From NCBI GenBank assembly GCA_964019135.1, contig OZ025253.1:590233-654232 (forward strand): a stretch of 64,000 bases of DNA, read 5' to 3'. The stretch is from Arenicola marina (Eukaryota > Annelida > Polychaeta > Arenicolidae). A model generated the notes under the pieces. The model was given only the letters and a program-made list of their open reading frames with translations, did not search any database and was not told the origin of the DNA. Below are positions 25,001-36,254 of the stretch, piece after piece. Within the stretch, counting starts at the first letter, position 1. Each line of letters starts with the position of its first letter. The position numbers and the translations under genes are program-made.

Positions 25001-28000
25001 CTGTCGTCCCTGCTCGTCCTCTTCCTGTCGTCCCTGCTTGTGATCTTCCTGTCGTCTCTGCTCGTCCTCTTCCTGTCGTCCCTCGCTCGTCCTATTCGTG
25101 TCGCCCCTGCTCGTCCTCTTCCTGTCGTCCCTGCTCGTCCTCTTCCTGTCGTCCCTGCTCTTCCTCTTTCTGTCGTCCCTGCTCGTCCTCTTCTTGTCCC
25201 TGCTCGTCCTCTTCCTGTCGTCCCTGCTCGTCCTCTTCCTGTCGTCCCTGCTCGTCCTCTTCCTGTCGTCCCTGCTCGTCCTCTTCCTGTCGTCCCTGCT
25301 CGTCCTCTTCCTGTCGTCCCTGCTCGTCCTCTTCCTGTCGTCCCTGCTCGTCCTTTTCCTGTCGTCCCTGCCTGTCCTCTTCCTGTCGTCCCTGCTCGTC
25401 CTTTTCCTGTCGTCCCTGCTTGTCCTCTTCCTGTCGTCCCTGCTCGTCCTTTTCCTGTCGTCCCTGCTTGTCCTCTTCCTGTCGTCCCTGCTCGTCCTCT
25501 TCCTGTCGTCCCTGCTCGTCCTCTTCCTGTCGTCCTCTTCCTGTCGTCCCTGCTCGTCATCTTCCTGTCGTCCCTGCTCATCCTCTTCCTGTCGTCCCTG
25601 CTCCTCCTCTTCCTGTCGTCCCTGCTCGTCCTCTTCCTGTCGTCCCTGCTCGTCCTCTTCCTGTCGTCCCTACTCGTCCTCTTCCTGTCGTCCGTGCTCG
25701 TCCTCTTCCTGTCGTCCCTGCTCGTCCTCTTCCTGTCGTCCCTGCTCGTCCTCTTCCTGTCGTCCTGCTCGTCCTCTTCCTGTCGTCCCTGCTCGTCCTC
25801 TTCCTGTCGTCCCTGCTCGTCCTTTTCCTGTCGTCCCTGCTCGTCCTCTTCCTGTCGTCCCTGCTCGTCCTCTTCCTGTCGTCCCTGCTCGTCCTCTTCC
25901 TGTCGTCCCTGCTCGTCCTCTTCCTGTCGCCCCTGCTCGTCCTCTTCCTGGCGTCCCTGCTCGTCCTCTTCCTGTCGTCCATGCTCGTCCTCTTCCTGTC
26001 GTCCCTGCTCGTCCTCTTCCTGTCGTCAATGCTCGTCCTCTTCCTGTCGTCCCTGCTCGTCCTCTTCCTGTCGTCCCTGCTCGTCCTCTTCCTGTCGTCC
26101 TCTTCCTGTCGTCCCTGCTCGTCCTCTTCCTGTCGTCCCTGCTCGTCCTCTTCCTGTCGTCCCTGCTCGTCCTCTTCCTGTCGTCCCTGCTCGTCCTCTT
26201 CCTGTCGTCCCTACTCGTCCTCTTCCTGTCGTCCGTGCTCGTCCTCTTCCTGGCGTCCCTGCTCGTCCTCTTCCTGTCGTCCATGCTCGTCCTCTTCCTG
26301 TCGTCCCTGCTCGTCCTCTTCCTGTCGTCAATGCTCGTCCTCTTCCTGTCGTCCCTGCTCGTCCTCTTCCTGTCGTCCCTGCTCGTCCTCTTCCTGTCGT
26401 CCTCTTCCTGTCGTCCCTGCTCGTCCTCTTCCTGTCGTCCTCTTCCTGTCGTCCCTGCTCGTCCTCTTCCTGTCGTCCCTGCTCGTCCTCTTCCTGTCGT
26501 CCCTGCTCGTCCTCTTCCTGTCGTCCCTGCTCGTCCTCTTCCTGTCGTCCCTGCTCGTCCTCTTCCTGTCGTCCCTACTCGTCCTCTTCCTGTCGTCCGT
26601 GCTCGTCCTCTTCCTGGCGTCCCTGCTCGTCCTCTTCCTGTCGTCCATGCTCGTCCTCTTCCTGTCGTCCCTGCTCGTCCTCTTCCTGTCGTCAATGCTC
26701 GTCCTCTTCCTGTCGTCCCTGCTCGTCCTCTTCCTGTCGTCCCTGCTCGTCCTCTTCCTGTCGTCCCTGCTCGTCCTCTTCCTGTCGTCCCTGCTTGTGC
26801 TCTTCCTGTCGTCTCTGCTCGTCCTCTTCCTGTCGTCCCTCGCTCGTCCTCTTCGTGTCGCCCCTGCTCGTCCTCTTCCTGTCGTCCCTGCTCGTCCTCT
26901 TCCTGTCGTCCCTGCTCGTCCTCTTCCTGTCGTCCCTGCTCGTCCTCTTCCTGTCGTCCCTGCTCGTCCTCTTCCTGTCGTCCCTGCTCGTCCTCTTCCT
27001 GTCGTCCCTGCTCGTCCTCTTTCTGTCGTCCCTGCTCGTCCTCTTCCTGTCGTCCCTGCTCGTCCTCTTCCTGTCGTCCCTGCTCGCCCTCTTCCTGTCG
27101 TCCCTGCTCGTCCTCTTCCTGTCGTCCCTGCTCGTCCTCTTCCTGTCGTCCTCTTCCTGTCGTCCCTGCTCGTCCTCTTCCTGTCGTCCCTGCTCGTCCT
27201 CTTCCTGTCGTCCTCTTCCTGTCGTCCTTGCTCGTCCTCTTCCTGTCGTCCCTGCTCGTCCTCTTCTTGTCGTCCCTGCTCGTCCTCTTCCTGTCGTCCC
27301 TGCTCGTCCTTTTCCTGTCGTCCCTGCTCGTCCTCTTCCTGTCGTCCCTGCTCGTCCTTTTCCTGTCGTCCCTGCTCGTCCTCTTCCTGTCGTCCTCTTC
27401 CTGTCGTCCTTGCTCGTCCTTTTCCTGTCGTCCCTGCTTGTCCTCTTCCTGTCGTCCCTGCTCGTCCTCTTCCTGTCGTCCCTGCTCGTCCTCTTCCTGT
27501 CGTCCCTGCTCGTCCTCTTCCTGTCGTCTTTGCTCGTCCTCTTCCTGTCGTCCCTGCTCGTCCTCTGCCTGTCTTCTCTGCTCGTTCTCTTCCTGTCGTC
27601 CTTGCTCGTCCTCTTCCTGTCGTCCCTGCTCGTCCTCTTCCTGTCCTCTTCCTGTCGTCCCTGCTCGTCCTCTTCCTGTCGTCCCTGCTCGTCCTCTTCC
27701 TGTCGTCCCTGCTCGTCCTCTTCCTGTCGTCCTTGCTCGTCCTCTTCCTGTCGTCCCTGCTCGTCCTCTTCCTGTCGTTCCTGCTCGTTCTCTTCCTGTC
27801 GTCCCTGCTCGTCCTCTTCCTGTCGTCCCTCCTCGTCCTCTTCCTCTCGTCCCTAATTGTCCTCTACCTGTCGTCCGTGCTCGTCCTCTTCCTGTCGTCC
27901 CTGCTCGTCCTCTTCCTGTCGTCCCTGCTCGCCCTCCTCCTGTCGTCCCTGCTCGTCCTCTTCCTGTCGTCCCTGCTCGTCCTCTTCCTGTCGTCCCTGC

Positions 28001-28460
28001 TCGTCCTCTTCCTGTCGTCCCTGCTCGTCCTCTTCCTGTCGTCCCTGCTCGTCCTCTTCCTGTCGTCCCTGCTCGTCCTATTCCTGTCGTCCCTGCTCGT
28101 CCTCTTACTGTCGTCCCTGCTCGTCCTCTTCCTGTCGTCCCTGCTCGTCCTCTTCCTGTCGGCACTGCTCGTCCTCTTCCTGTCGTCCCTGCTCGTCCTC
28201 TTCCTGTCGTCCCTGCTTGTGATCTTCCTGTCGTCTCTGCTCGTCCTCTTCCTGTCGTCCCTCGCTCGTCCTATTCGTGTCGCCCCTGCTCGTCCTCTTC
28301 CTGTCGTCCCTGCTCGTCCTCTTCCTGTCGTCCCTGCTCTTCCTCTTTCTGTCGTCCCTGCTCGTCCTCTTCTTGTCCCTGCTCGTCCTCTTCCTGTCGT
28401 CCCTGCTCGTCCTCTTCCTGTCGTCCCTGCTCGTCCTCTTCCTGTCGTCCCTGCTCGTCC
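22100..28460. repeat. Higher-order tandem repeat, 3,179-bp period
   Basis: Variant patterns at 22.1-25.2 kb recur 3,179 bp later. Examples are the CTGCCTGTCC variant near 22,189 and 25,369, CCTAATTGTCC near 24,674 and 27,853, CCTATTCG near 25,091 and 28,270, and the CTTGTCCC deletion near 25,195 and 28,374. The two copies look nearly identical by eye, including rare single-base changes, so this is probably the youngest duplication in the array. Confidence 0.85.
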
Positions 28461-28603
28461 TCTTCCTGTCGTCCTTGCTCGTCCTCTTCCTGTCGTCCCT
28501 GCTCGTCCTCTTCCTGTCGTCCCTGCTCGTCCTCTTCCTGTCGTCCTTGCTCGTCCTCGTCCTGTCGTCCTTGCTTCTCCTCTTCCTGTCGTCCCTGCTC
28601 GTC

Positions 28604-29859
28604 GTAAATATTGTTGTCTGTGTACCATTTGCAGCCACAATTTATGTATTTATTTGCTCCATTACACGAGACCCGTGTGATTTTAACTTACTTGGACGTG
28701 TATCTTCTTTAATAACAGCACAACACGATGGTCTCTAGCATAAAGTATAGCAGACGAAGATGTGTTGACAGCCGCCTTTTTATGACGTCGTAAGGTGAAG
28801 GTCATATTACTGCGTTTTCATTGGTTAAAAGAAGTAAGCCCACGGAAGAGTCTAATATCAGGCAGTAGCAAAGCGGACAAGGCATTATGTGCCCATGCAA
28901 AGTTTCTATACTAACAGTAATTTTAGCGTCTCAAAGCAAAAACAATGCAAAGGGAATGAGTTTGTAGCTTCAATGTTCATATATATGAGAGGAACTATAA
29001 ACGCATGTAAGCTTAATTCAAGTTACGGCTTGACATTGACACAACCTAACCCCCCTGCCCAAAATACCAGCAATACTATCGCCCACATACATGACAGATG
29101 ACAAGGTAAACAGAGCGACGGCCATAGCTAAACTTGTCCGCTTCGTTTGCGTGAAAGTCATAATGTTGGTATCATGTGAATTCTTTTGACAACAGGACTG
29201 TGAGTACGCCAAATTCTGTTGGGTCTTTGGTTCAAGTTGACAAATATAAACTGATTTTAGGCTTGTCAATGAAACATTTCGTGTCAAATTAGAAAACGAG
29301 ACGGCAAATAATTTCCGTGGCGACCATAGGGTGCGCAACCTGCTTAATATTCAACTAATTTGGCAAATAGAAGCCATCGTGAATATTGAATATCTTGGTG
29401 ACGTCATAATAAATTACAGGTAAAAGTCATAGTTAATATTGCTATATAATATTGCTTCAAGCGTACTTGACTTCAAGCTGGATGTTTATTTAAGCTCCGC
29501 CTACAGTGCCCTCATTCCCTGTCGCAGGCCGTATTTAGCCCACACTGCTTGCTAAAGGCCCGTTAGCCGAAATTGGCCCTGACAACCATTGGCGTCGCCA
29601 TAAATACAGCTTAAACATTTACCCATGACGTCAACGTGATATTGTTTGGAATTTGTTGACATGTATTCCGCAAGTCATACGATCATACGAACCAACCGAA
29701 CTGTCGCAACGTATATATGGATTTTTGTCATCGACCTATGGTCGAATATCTCTTGTTATAATGTGGGCGCGTACAATCATAGTGTTTACGCATTCTATAT
29801 ACCTTGTTCTATCTTCTGACATCAAGAAAGTGTGTTAACACTAGTTTATTTAGGCATTT
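28604..29859. other. Unique AT-rich flank; no gene recognised
   Basis: Non-repetitive sequence right of the satellite. Short ORFs here (for example 29,018-29,338 on - and 29,653-29,838 on +) show no family motifs, codon bias or conserved block that I recognise. Apart from promoter-like motifs close to the array edge I see nothing in it. Confidence 0.6.
28686..28824 (-). promoter_or_regulatory. Promoter-like motif cluster facing the satellite
   Basis: Read on the - strand there is a CCAAT box (ATTGG on + at 28,820-28,824), a CRE-like TGACGTCG at 28,783-28,790, a TATA-like ATAAAAAGG at 28,775-28,783, and a GTAAGT splice-donor match (ACTTAC on + at 28,686-28,691). Order and spacing suit a polymerase II promoter that would transcribe the purine-rich strand of the satellite. 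Such motifs also arise by chance in AT-rich DNA, so this is only a candidate. Confidence 0.25.
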
Positions 29860-30335
29860 CACAAGACAAGGTAACAAATGCCGACGTGTTAGCCAGGGCC
29901 AACCTTCCAAGCATTCTTGCTCTCGTGAAACAACGACGTCTTCGTTGACTTGGAAACGTTCATCGAATGCAAGATAAACGCATTCCAAAAGATGTGCTCT
30001 ACGGTGAGCTTGCCGATGGCAAAAGGTCAACTGGACGGCCAAAGCTCAGGTTTAAGGATGTTTGCAAGCGTGACATGAAGGCTTTCGGCATCGATTCAAA
30101 TTCTTGGGAGGGTGTAGCATTCGAAAAGAGGAAATGGTCACGTGTCGTGCGTGAGGGAATGGCCCACCACGACGGGCTCTGGTTTGAGAAACTGGACTCG
30201 AAACGCCAATCTAGGCACCTAGTGAGTATAAACCAAGACCTATCAACAGGTCATCAATGTGATGACTGCGGCAAGCTCTGTCGGTTACAGATATAGGCTT
30301 ATCCAGTCATAAGCGTAAGTGCCGGGACGTAAATC
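29860..30335 (+). pseudogene. Non-LTR retrotransposon ORF2 C-terminal tail, degraded
   Basis: The reading frame carries the tail common in animal LINE ORF2 proteins: ADVLARANLPSI, RRLR(stop)LGNVHRM, RIPKDVLYGELADGKR, GRPKLRFKDVCKRDMKA and a final C-x2-C finger (CDDCGKLC) completed by SSHKRKC. An in-frame TGA at 29,946-29,948 stands where the family has Trp (RLRWLG). The finger needs a frameshift near 30,285 to be read through. No reverse transcriptase core lies upstream, so this is a 5'-truncated copy with at least two disabling changes. The tail type is confident; the exact clade is not. Confidence 0.8.
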
Positions 30336-31018
30336 GTATCAAATCAAACAAAGCTGCAAATCCATCGTCTTTCGCAGACGGACGGATGCCAACTAGTCCA
30401 GGCAACCTGTGCTGAATCAGGGGTCAACCCGAAACAAATTGCAATAGTAATAAAACCTGTTTTTTCTCATTCCTTACGTATCGGTGAACATCATTTTCAA
30501 AATCTACCGAAATCTAATGATTGGAACATATTTTTTACGGGGGCGGTTTACCCTACCCACGTAACACTAGAATAGAATACGTATTTGTCCTAACACGATG
30601 TGGAAGAGAAGCGTTACAACTGAGACCCCTACTACGAATTAAGACCTGCGTACCCTTCTCCTAATATATGTAATGAGGTGTTATTTAAACTACCAAGTGC
30701 AACACACTCAAATAAAATATATTTAATATTAAAGTTTCTACATCATTTTTAATAAGGGACCCCCGGTTTTCCGGCTGTCGGTCGACACCGTGTAATTGAA
30801 CAGCGCTTTGGATGGGACTCAAGTATGACAGACTTTTCCATTATTTGTCTGATTTCCACAATTTTATCGACTATATACGCGTCTTATCTTTGCGCAGATC
30901 TACCTCTAGGCCGGTTTAGATAGGAATAATAACACAAAGTTATAAAAAATATATAATTGAGGGGTGGGGGGGGGGGGTGGAGGCTAGCAATCATCATTTG
31001 TATTTCCACCGTCACAAA
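30336..31018. other. AT-rich spacer; no gene recognised
   Basis: No supported coding region. It contains a homopolymeric G tract near 30,960-30,978 just before the direct repeat at 31,019. Confidence 0.55.
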
Positions 31019-31277
31019 TAGGGCTATAATGTGTCGTTCGATTAGACTTCCGGTTTACTCATTTTGGGGACAAACTAACGAAGCACGTGTTCGGAACGAG
31101 TTTAGAATCTCTGCGCACACTGGTATTCTGACTATCTGTGACGTAGGCGTGACGTGTTTGTTACGCAAAGAGAGAGACTGGGAACCAGACTACCTGCGCA
31201 AAAGCCAGGCGCCGAGGGGTGGGTCCATTGCGAAAGGCCTAGCGCTATGATTAAAAATATTTAAGAAATATAGCTTA
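31019..31277 (+). repeat. Orphan end copy of the TAGGGCTATA MITE
   Basis: This 259-bp stretch matches 32,440-32,697 with about a dozen differences and starts with the same terminal TAGGGCTATA. At 31,277 the match stops and a different inverted-repeat sequence begins. No matching right end (TATAGCCCTA) follows nearby, so it is a truncated copy of the MITE at 32,440-33,400. Confidence 0.85.
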
Positions 31278-31437
31278 GAAACATAAAAAAGGATAACATC
31301 GCAGTACAAACGTAAGTTTGGTATCATTAAAATGGTCTAGTGTTGCTTTCTCATGTCAGTGATTTTGAGAGTGATCGAGGCAAATTCGCGGGAAATATGG
31401 GCCGAAACGTGTGTCTACGGTATTTATGACTTTAGTA
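31262..31437 (+). repeat. Long inverted repeat A, partner at 37,530-37,700
   Basis: About 175 bp match the reverse complement of 37,530-37,700 at high identity, including AAAAAAGGATAACATCGC and ATATGGGCCGAAACGTG. A weaker inverted match lies at about 31,680-31,740. The pair flanks the Tigger-like element on both sides. It may be the end of an older element into which the Tigger copy inserted. Confidence 0.7.
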
Positions 31438-31480
31438 GGCCGTGCAGACCCCCCCCCCATGCGACACAAGACTTAGCGGC

Positions 31481-31570
31481 GACATGGACCTCTTCTTAAA
31501 ATCGACATGCGACTTGGACCTGTTCTTAAAATCGACATGCGACATGGACTTCTTCTTAAAAACGACCTGC
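31481..31570 (+). repeat. 30-bp minisatellite, three copies
   Basis: Three adjacent 30-bp units (31,481-31,510, 31,511-31,540, 31,541-31,570) share TTCTTAAAATCGAC and differ at a few positions. The unit is in frame within a short ORF, but there is no further sign of a protein. Confidence 0.85.
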
Positions 31571-32439
31571 GACATGGCTACCCCCCTCAGGGAACCTAGA
31601 CCCAGACGGGCCAGAGTCAGAGACGGCAATCTATTCTTCCTATAAATAATATCCAAAATAATCTTGCACATTTCAGTACACTTACGATTGTATACTGCGA
31701 TTTTATCCTTTGTTATGACACAATATTTCTTCATGATAGCTAGGCCTAACCTAACCGAGTAACGGCAAGTAAAGCGCAGAAGTCGAGCAGACGTTCCGTC
31801 GCAAACTAGGGGAAAGTCGGGGAAGTTGGGCAGGGAGGGGAAGTGGGGCAGGTTTACTGAATTGCTAATACAATAATATATTAACACCTATAGTTGGAAT
31901 TATAACAATATAATAAGTTATTTAAGCTATTATTCCGCAAAATGCACCCAGCACCAAATAATAATTACTAAAAAAGATCATGAATATGCATGAGCTAAGG
32001 TGGGTGTGTCCGGATTCCCGCTCATTTCCGCCACTTGAGATATCTGAGCAGCGCAGACGACAAATTGTGTTGATATCGGGGTCATCGCTTATTTGGTCCA
32101 CTTCTCTTGTCCAACTTTACATCTGCTCCAACAACTGTATCGTTCCTGTACAATTATGTTCCTAGATAAGTTTTGAATATGTGTAGGTCCTGTCAATATC
32201 AAATAATCATTGAAATAAAGACAATTTTACCTGCCGGACTTCCGTGCCCATCCTCCGCGACTTCCCCGCACGACTCTCGTTGATGTTTTCATATGCAAAT
32301 TTGTAGTCACCAACGTAAATGTTAACCGCAGGAAAACAACTGCCGCTAGAGGGCGCTTGCTAGTTTGCTAGTTCGCATGTTAAATTGATTGAGTGAGTCT
32401 ATCAATATCATAATCCCCCCCCCCACCCCTCCTCTACAA

Positions 32440-33400
32440 TAGGGCTATAAAGTCTCGTTCGCTTAGACTTCCGGTTTACTCATTTTGGGGACAAACAAAC
32501 GAAGCACGTGTTCGGAACGAGTTTAGAATCTCTGCGCACACTGGTATCCTGACTATCTGTGACGTAGGCGTGACGTGTATGTTACGCAAAGAGAGAGACT
32601 GGGAACCAGACTACCTGCGCAAAAGCCAGGCGCCGAGGGGTGGGTCCATTGCGGAAGGCCTAGCGATATGATTAAGAATATTTAAGAAATATAGCTTCAC
32701 AAGACGGATAGACCACATATTTTTTATTCGTTTGCGCCATCACAATGACAAATATTTGTTACGACGGGACAATACGACTGAGAAATTAACGCCTTTTTGC
32801 ATTTTCCACGAAAACGAGGCATTATGACGTCACACGGATTCTCCCCGGTGACAACGTTGGCGCTACGTTTCAAACAGAAAACTTACAAAAATGAAGATAC
32901 TTGGTCTTTTTGTGATCCAAAAGTGATACGAAAACATCCAACTGGTCGTATTGTATCTTTACCATGTTGTTTAATGACGCATCCGTGTGCTGTTATTCCA
33001 TGTACTGCACATTTTGACAGCGGAATGGTTAAGTCGACCACTTGCTCTCGCCATTTTTGTTGCCGCGGAGGCACGCGAATGTCTGTGACGTCACTCGCTG
33101 TTTGAGGAACTTGCGAAAGCTCGGGTGCAGGGCTAAATTTAGAACGTTATTTTTAGCTTTCGAGTGTTTTGAAGACGGATTTTTCCTCGTATATTCCCAA
33201 AGTTCTGCGCTTCATCGCCTCGAAATATTTTAACGTATATCTCCCATAGCCATGTTTAGTGAAATGGTACTCATAGTCTTCAGAATAAACCTGGAAAGAA
33301 ATTGACTTACAGCTGCCTATACTTCAACATGGAGCACGTGTGTTTGTTTGTCCCCAAAACTGAAGTCTCGCGGCCCGATCGCGAGAACTGTATAGCCCTA
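32440..33400 (+). mobile_element. MITE with TAGGGCTATA termini, nested in the Tigger element
   Basis: The first ~75 bp (TAGGGCTATA, later TTTTGGGGACAAACAAACG and GCACGTG) reappear inverted at about 33,325-33,400, ending TATAGCCCTA. The TA at each end fits a TA target duplication. The interior of about 800 bp holds only a short ORF (32,797-33,105) without recognisable motifs. The left 258 bp are duplicated as a fragment at 31,019-31,277. Probably a non-autonomous mariner-type element. Confidence 0.75.
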
Positions 33401-33513
33401 TAGAGATCAGCATTTTGCTGTTTTATTTATATTTTGACTGGATTTCAAACAAGAGGGACAAGGGCAATGGTTAGATTATTAGATTCCTTAATGATCAATT
33501 ATATAGCTGAACG

Positions 33514-34906
33514 ATGGCTCGCAAAAAAAGGGCGTCTACTGCAATTACGACAAAGCAATGGTTGCTCAAGCACTTAATGCGTGCCGCAACGGCAAGATGT
33601 CTGCTGCTTCAGCGGCCAGGGCCTTCGGTGTACCAAGGTCCACGATTGGAGCTCGACTGCGAGGCGAGGTGGACGACATGTCATCTACCGGTCGTCCGCC
33701 AGTCGTCCCGAAAGAACCGGAAGACGAGGTAGTTGAAGCTGCCTTGAAAGCATCGGAACAAGATTTTGGCATTACTCGCCAAAGCCTTATGTACAAAGTC
33801 GGCCAACTGTGCCAGAGGCTGTCCATCCCAACACCATTTAAAAATAGCATGCCAGGCAAGGACTGGTGGATCGGCTTCCTCAAGAGACACCCTGAACTTA
33901 CCCTTAGAAAGCCATGGCCCGTTTCAACCGCCAGAGCCCGTCAGTGGTCTGCTCGAGGAGCACGACCTTGCACGACGTCCACCTATTTTCTGGAATGCAG
34001 ATGAGACCGGGGTCAGCTACGGCCACCAGCCAACACGCGTGTGTGCGCGCACTGGCGCCCGAAGTGTCCCAGGACGCGTCACGAGTACCCGCGAGAATGT
34101 CACAATGATGTCGTCCATCAACGCAGTTGGAACGGCAATGCCACCCTTGTTGATTGTGAAAGGCAAAACCCGAAAGTGTCTGTCGTCGTTCGTCACTGAC
34201 GACGCCCCTGCCGGTGCTAGGTTTACATTTCAAACGAACTCCTGCCTGGATGGAAAACCTCATCGCTGTTGAGTGGTTTGAGGAAGTCTTTCTCAAGCAC
34301 TGCGGGCCCGAGCGACCACAGCTGCTGATATGGGACAGTCATCGGTCGCACGAGGCACTTGAGCTGCTTGAAAAGGCACATGCCCTCCTGCATCCCCATC
34401 TGCTGGTCCTTCTGCGTCCCCATCTGCTGGTCCTTCTGCGTCCCCATCTGCAGGTCCTTCTGCATCCTCATCTGCTGCACCGCGTCCGAAGGCTGTCAAT
34501 GACCTCTTTGCCGTGCCACGTCACTTGCCAAAGCCTGTGACCAACAAGAAGTTCCACGCGGCCACACCTAGCCACAGGCTCCTAACCAGCAATGACATTA
34601 TTGGCACGAAAAGGGAAATGGCAGACAAGAAGAAACACGAGAGTGAACAAAAGGAAGAGAGGAAACGCAAACGTGAGGTCTGTGGAGGAAAAGAAAGCAA
34701 AGGCTGTGTGCATGGACACATGTTCTGTCTGTCTGGCTCGCTCCCAAAAAGAACAGAAGTGTTTGTGGATCACTTGTGATTCTTGCGGCAGGTGGATGCA
34801 TCAGAGATGCATACCATTGTACAAAGTTACTTACATGCACTCTGCATGCTCCAACAACACGCCGTTCACTTGCCATGCATGTGCAGCGAAAGAAGTAAAG
34901 ACCTAA
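33514..34906 (+). pseudogene. Pogo/Tigger-like transposase with C-terminal PHD-like finger
   Basis: Domains appear in family order but in shifting frames. MARKKR starts at 33,514. A pipsqueak-type HTH follows (AQALNACRNGKMSAASAARA, then FGVPRSTI, about 33,560-33,660), then a Tc5/CENP-B-like second DNA-binding part (WWIGFLKRHPEL). The DDE_1 core has the first Asp in WNADETGV (about 34,000) and the second in LLIWDSHRSHE (34,334-34,336). A linker (LTSNDII, KRKREV) leads to a Cys/His finger (CSVC, CDSCGRWMHQRC, CHAC, about 34,714-34,890). Five frame changes are needed. The stretch that normally holds the third catalytic Asp, after the second, is absent and replaced by an Ala/Ser/Pro repeat. It cannot make active transposase. 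A domesticated gene is unlikely given the frameshifts. Confidence 0.88.
34391..34475 (+). repeat. 24-bp minisatellite inside the transposase gene
   Basis: Three to four units of 24 bp containing CATCTGCTGGTCCTTCTGCG lie where the transposase should encode the segment carrying its third catalytic Asp. In the likely reading frame the units encode an Ala-Ser-Pro-rich linker (SAGPSASP). The length matches the large satellite unit, but the sequence is different. Confidence 0.85.
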
Positions 34907-36254
34907 ATGCAATCCCATCCCACTTTCTCCCTCAAGCTGTAAGACACAGTTTAAACTATTCATTTCTCATCCATTTAATGTCAATAAGGTTTCACCCACA
35001 ACATGTGATTTGTTCTTAAAGGAAGCCATTTGATATTATCTGACCTTATCTTGTAAACTTGTTCAACATGAACATTTTTTCCCAGTAATTATACAGATGC
35101 ATGAAAGTCACCCCGCTTATATAGTAAAGACTTCTGTCACATTGACTAGTCACATGACCAGAGAACAATACAGAAATTCAAGGTCTTTAAATATTCCTTG
35201 TTAAATGTAAGTTAAGATTCAAATTCCAATTAATACTGTATAGTTACTAATTGTTGGGTAATTTGTTAGCATTACCCTAAAACATCAGGGCTCAGGGTCA
35301 GGGCTCTACAATTCAACTAGATGTGCCCCAAACAGTATTGAACTTTCATTGAAATTTAATAAAAATTGCATCTTGTATCCTTATCTTGTGTTCCTTTGTG
35401 AAATATTTTAACATATTCATTCTGAAATATCCTGCCCTTCCTAACAGGACACCCGGAAACCTGACATTAAATTGCTGGGCATTGAATAGTGTAATTTTAA
35501 ATTTGATTTCTTTAAAGTGGGTGTCCAACCTAATTTAATTGCGATCTGCACTGAAAGTTTACATCCTAAGGTTAAATTGGCGAGTGTTAACGCTTTGTTT
35601 CGGCCGACTGGTAAGGAGAACAAAATTAATGCAACCCACCCCCAGCAATGTCAAGCAGACCACCATTTTGCCGGAAGCAGTGACGCGTATTGTGACTATT
35701 CATATGGCGCCGCCTTATGTTATCACTCGCGGACAAAGAGATCAGGGCCGCAATTTACAGATGAACAGCGGCAGTTCCGAGCCACACAGTAGACCATGAT
35801 CTTAGTGGTTCATGGAAAAGTACCATCCAAACAAATTGATATACGTCTTGCGACGATTGACTCCGCAACAATGCCATGATTGGAGTTAGAATTGCAGCTC
35901 TTTGTATTAGCAATGATCACGCGCTCTTGTTTTGCTCACACAATAGGCGTAATTTCCGGTTTGAATAAATTAGAGTATCACCTTCTGATTGGTCAATCGC
36001 AGACACACCTCCAAAAAGGACTGCCGCCTGGGTAGGCGGCGAAATCGTGCCCGGCGGTCACTTCTAAATCTTATCGTGAGCTATAGATGGGATAAAAAAT
36101 TCTGTAATTTGGAGGATAGACAATTGGGTATTATATGAATCGGTAAATCAGTGTGAGAGGCCAGGCTGGCGGTTCCCTTTAACGAAACTGTAGCTCCATC
36201 AGAAAGAACGTCATCCTTCACTGTGCTCTGGCACTAGGAATGCACCACCGTGGT
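34907..36254. other. Non-coding 3' interior of the Tigger-like element
   Basis: AT-rich sequence between the transposase finger and the poly-G MITE. Short ORFs at 35,346-35,799 have no recognisable motifs. No tandem repeats beyond a small CAGGGCTCAGGGTCAGGGCT stretch near 35,287. Confidence 0.55.

Larger units (their letters stand above)
1..28603. repeat. 24-bp satellite array with higher-order structure
   Basis: The unit (a clean copy is 2-25) repeats about 1,190 times without interruption and continues past the left edge. On the + strand the consensus has 11 C, 9 T, 4 G and no A, so 20 of 24 bases are pyrimidines, and it carries two CpG sites. The length is divisible by 3 and no frame contains a stop. 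The + frames read [16 protein letters not shown] and CSSSSCRP; the - frames read [16 protein letters not shown] and EEDEQGRQ. Common variants (unit bases 1, 3, 8, 12, 14, 15, 19, 23, 24) fall in all three codon positions, and 14-bp short units shift the frame repeatedly. Both argue against coding. The array ends abruptly at 28,603. A repetitive host protein gene is the alternative, which I consider unlikely. Confidence 0.97.

Noticed and set aside
1..28603. Telomeric or subtelomeric identity of the array
   Set aside because: No TTAGGG-type repeats are visible. Position on the chromosome cannot be inferred from the sequence.
383..28640. Very long ORFs (up to 4,671 codons) on both strands of the satellite as real proteins
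   Set aside because: All six frames are open because the unit has no stops and is a multiple of 3. Variants fall in all codon positions, 14-bp units rotate the frame, and there is no non-repetitive domain.
30957..31250. 97-codon ORF next to a G tract
   Set aside because: It lies mostly within a non-coding MITE fragment repeated at 32.4 kb, and has no motif.
31432..31887. 151-codon minus-strand ORF
   Set aside because: It spans a 30-bp minisatellite and the transposon terminus; composition is repeat-driven.
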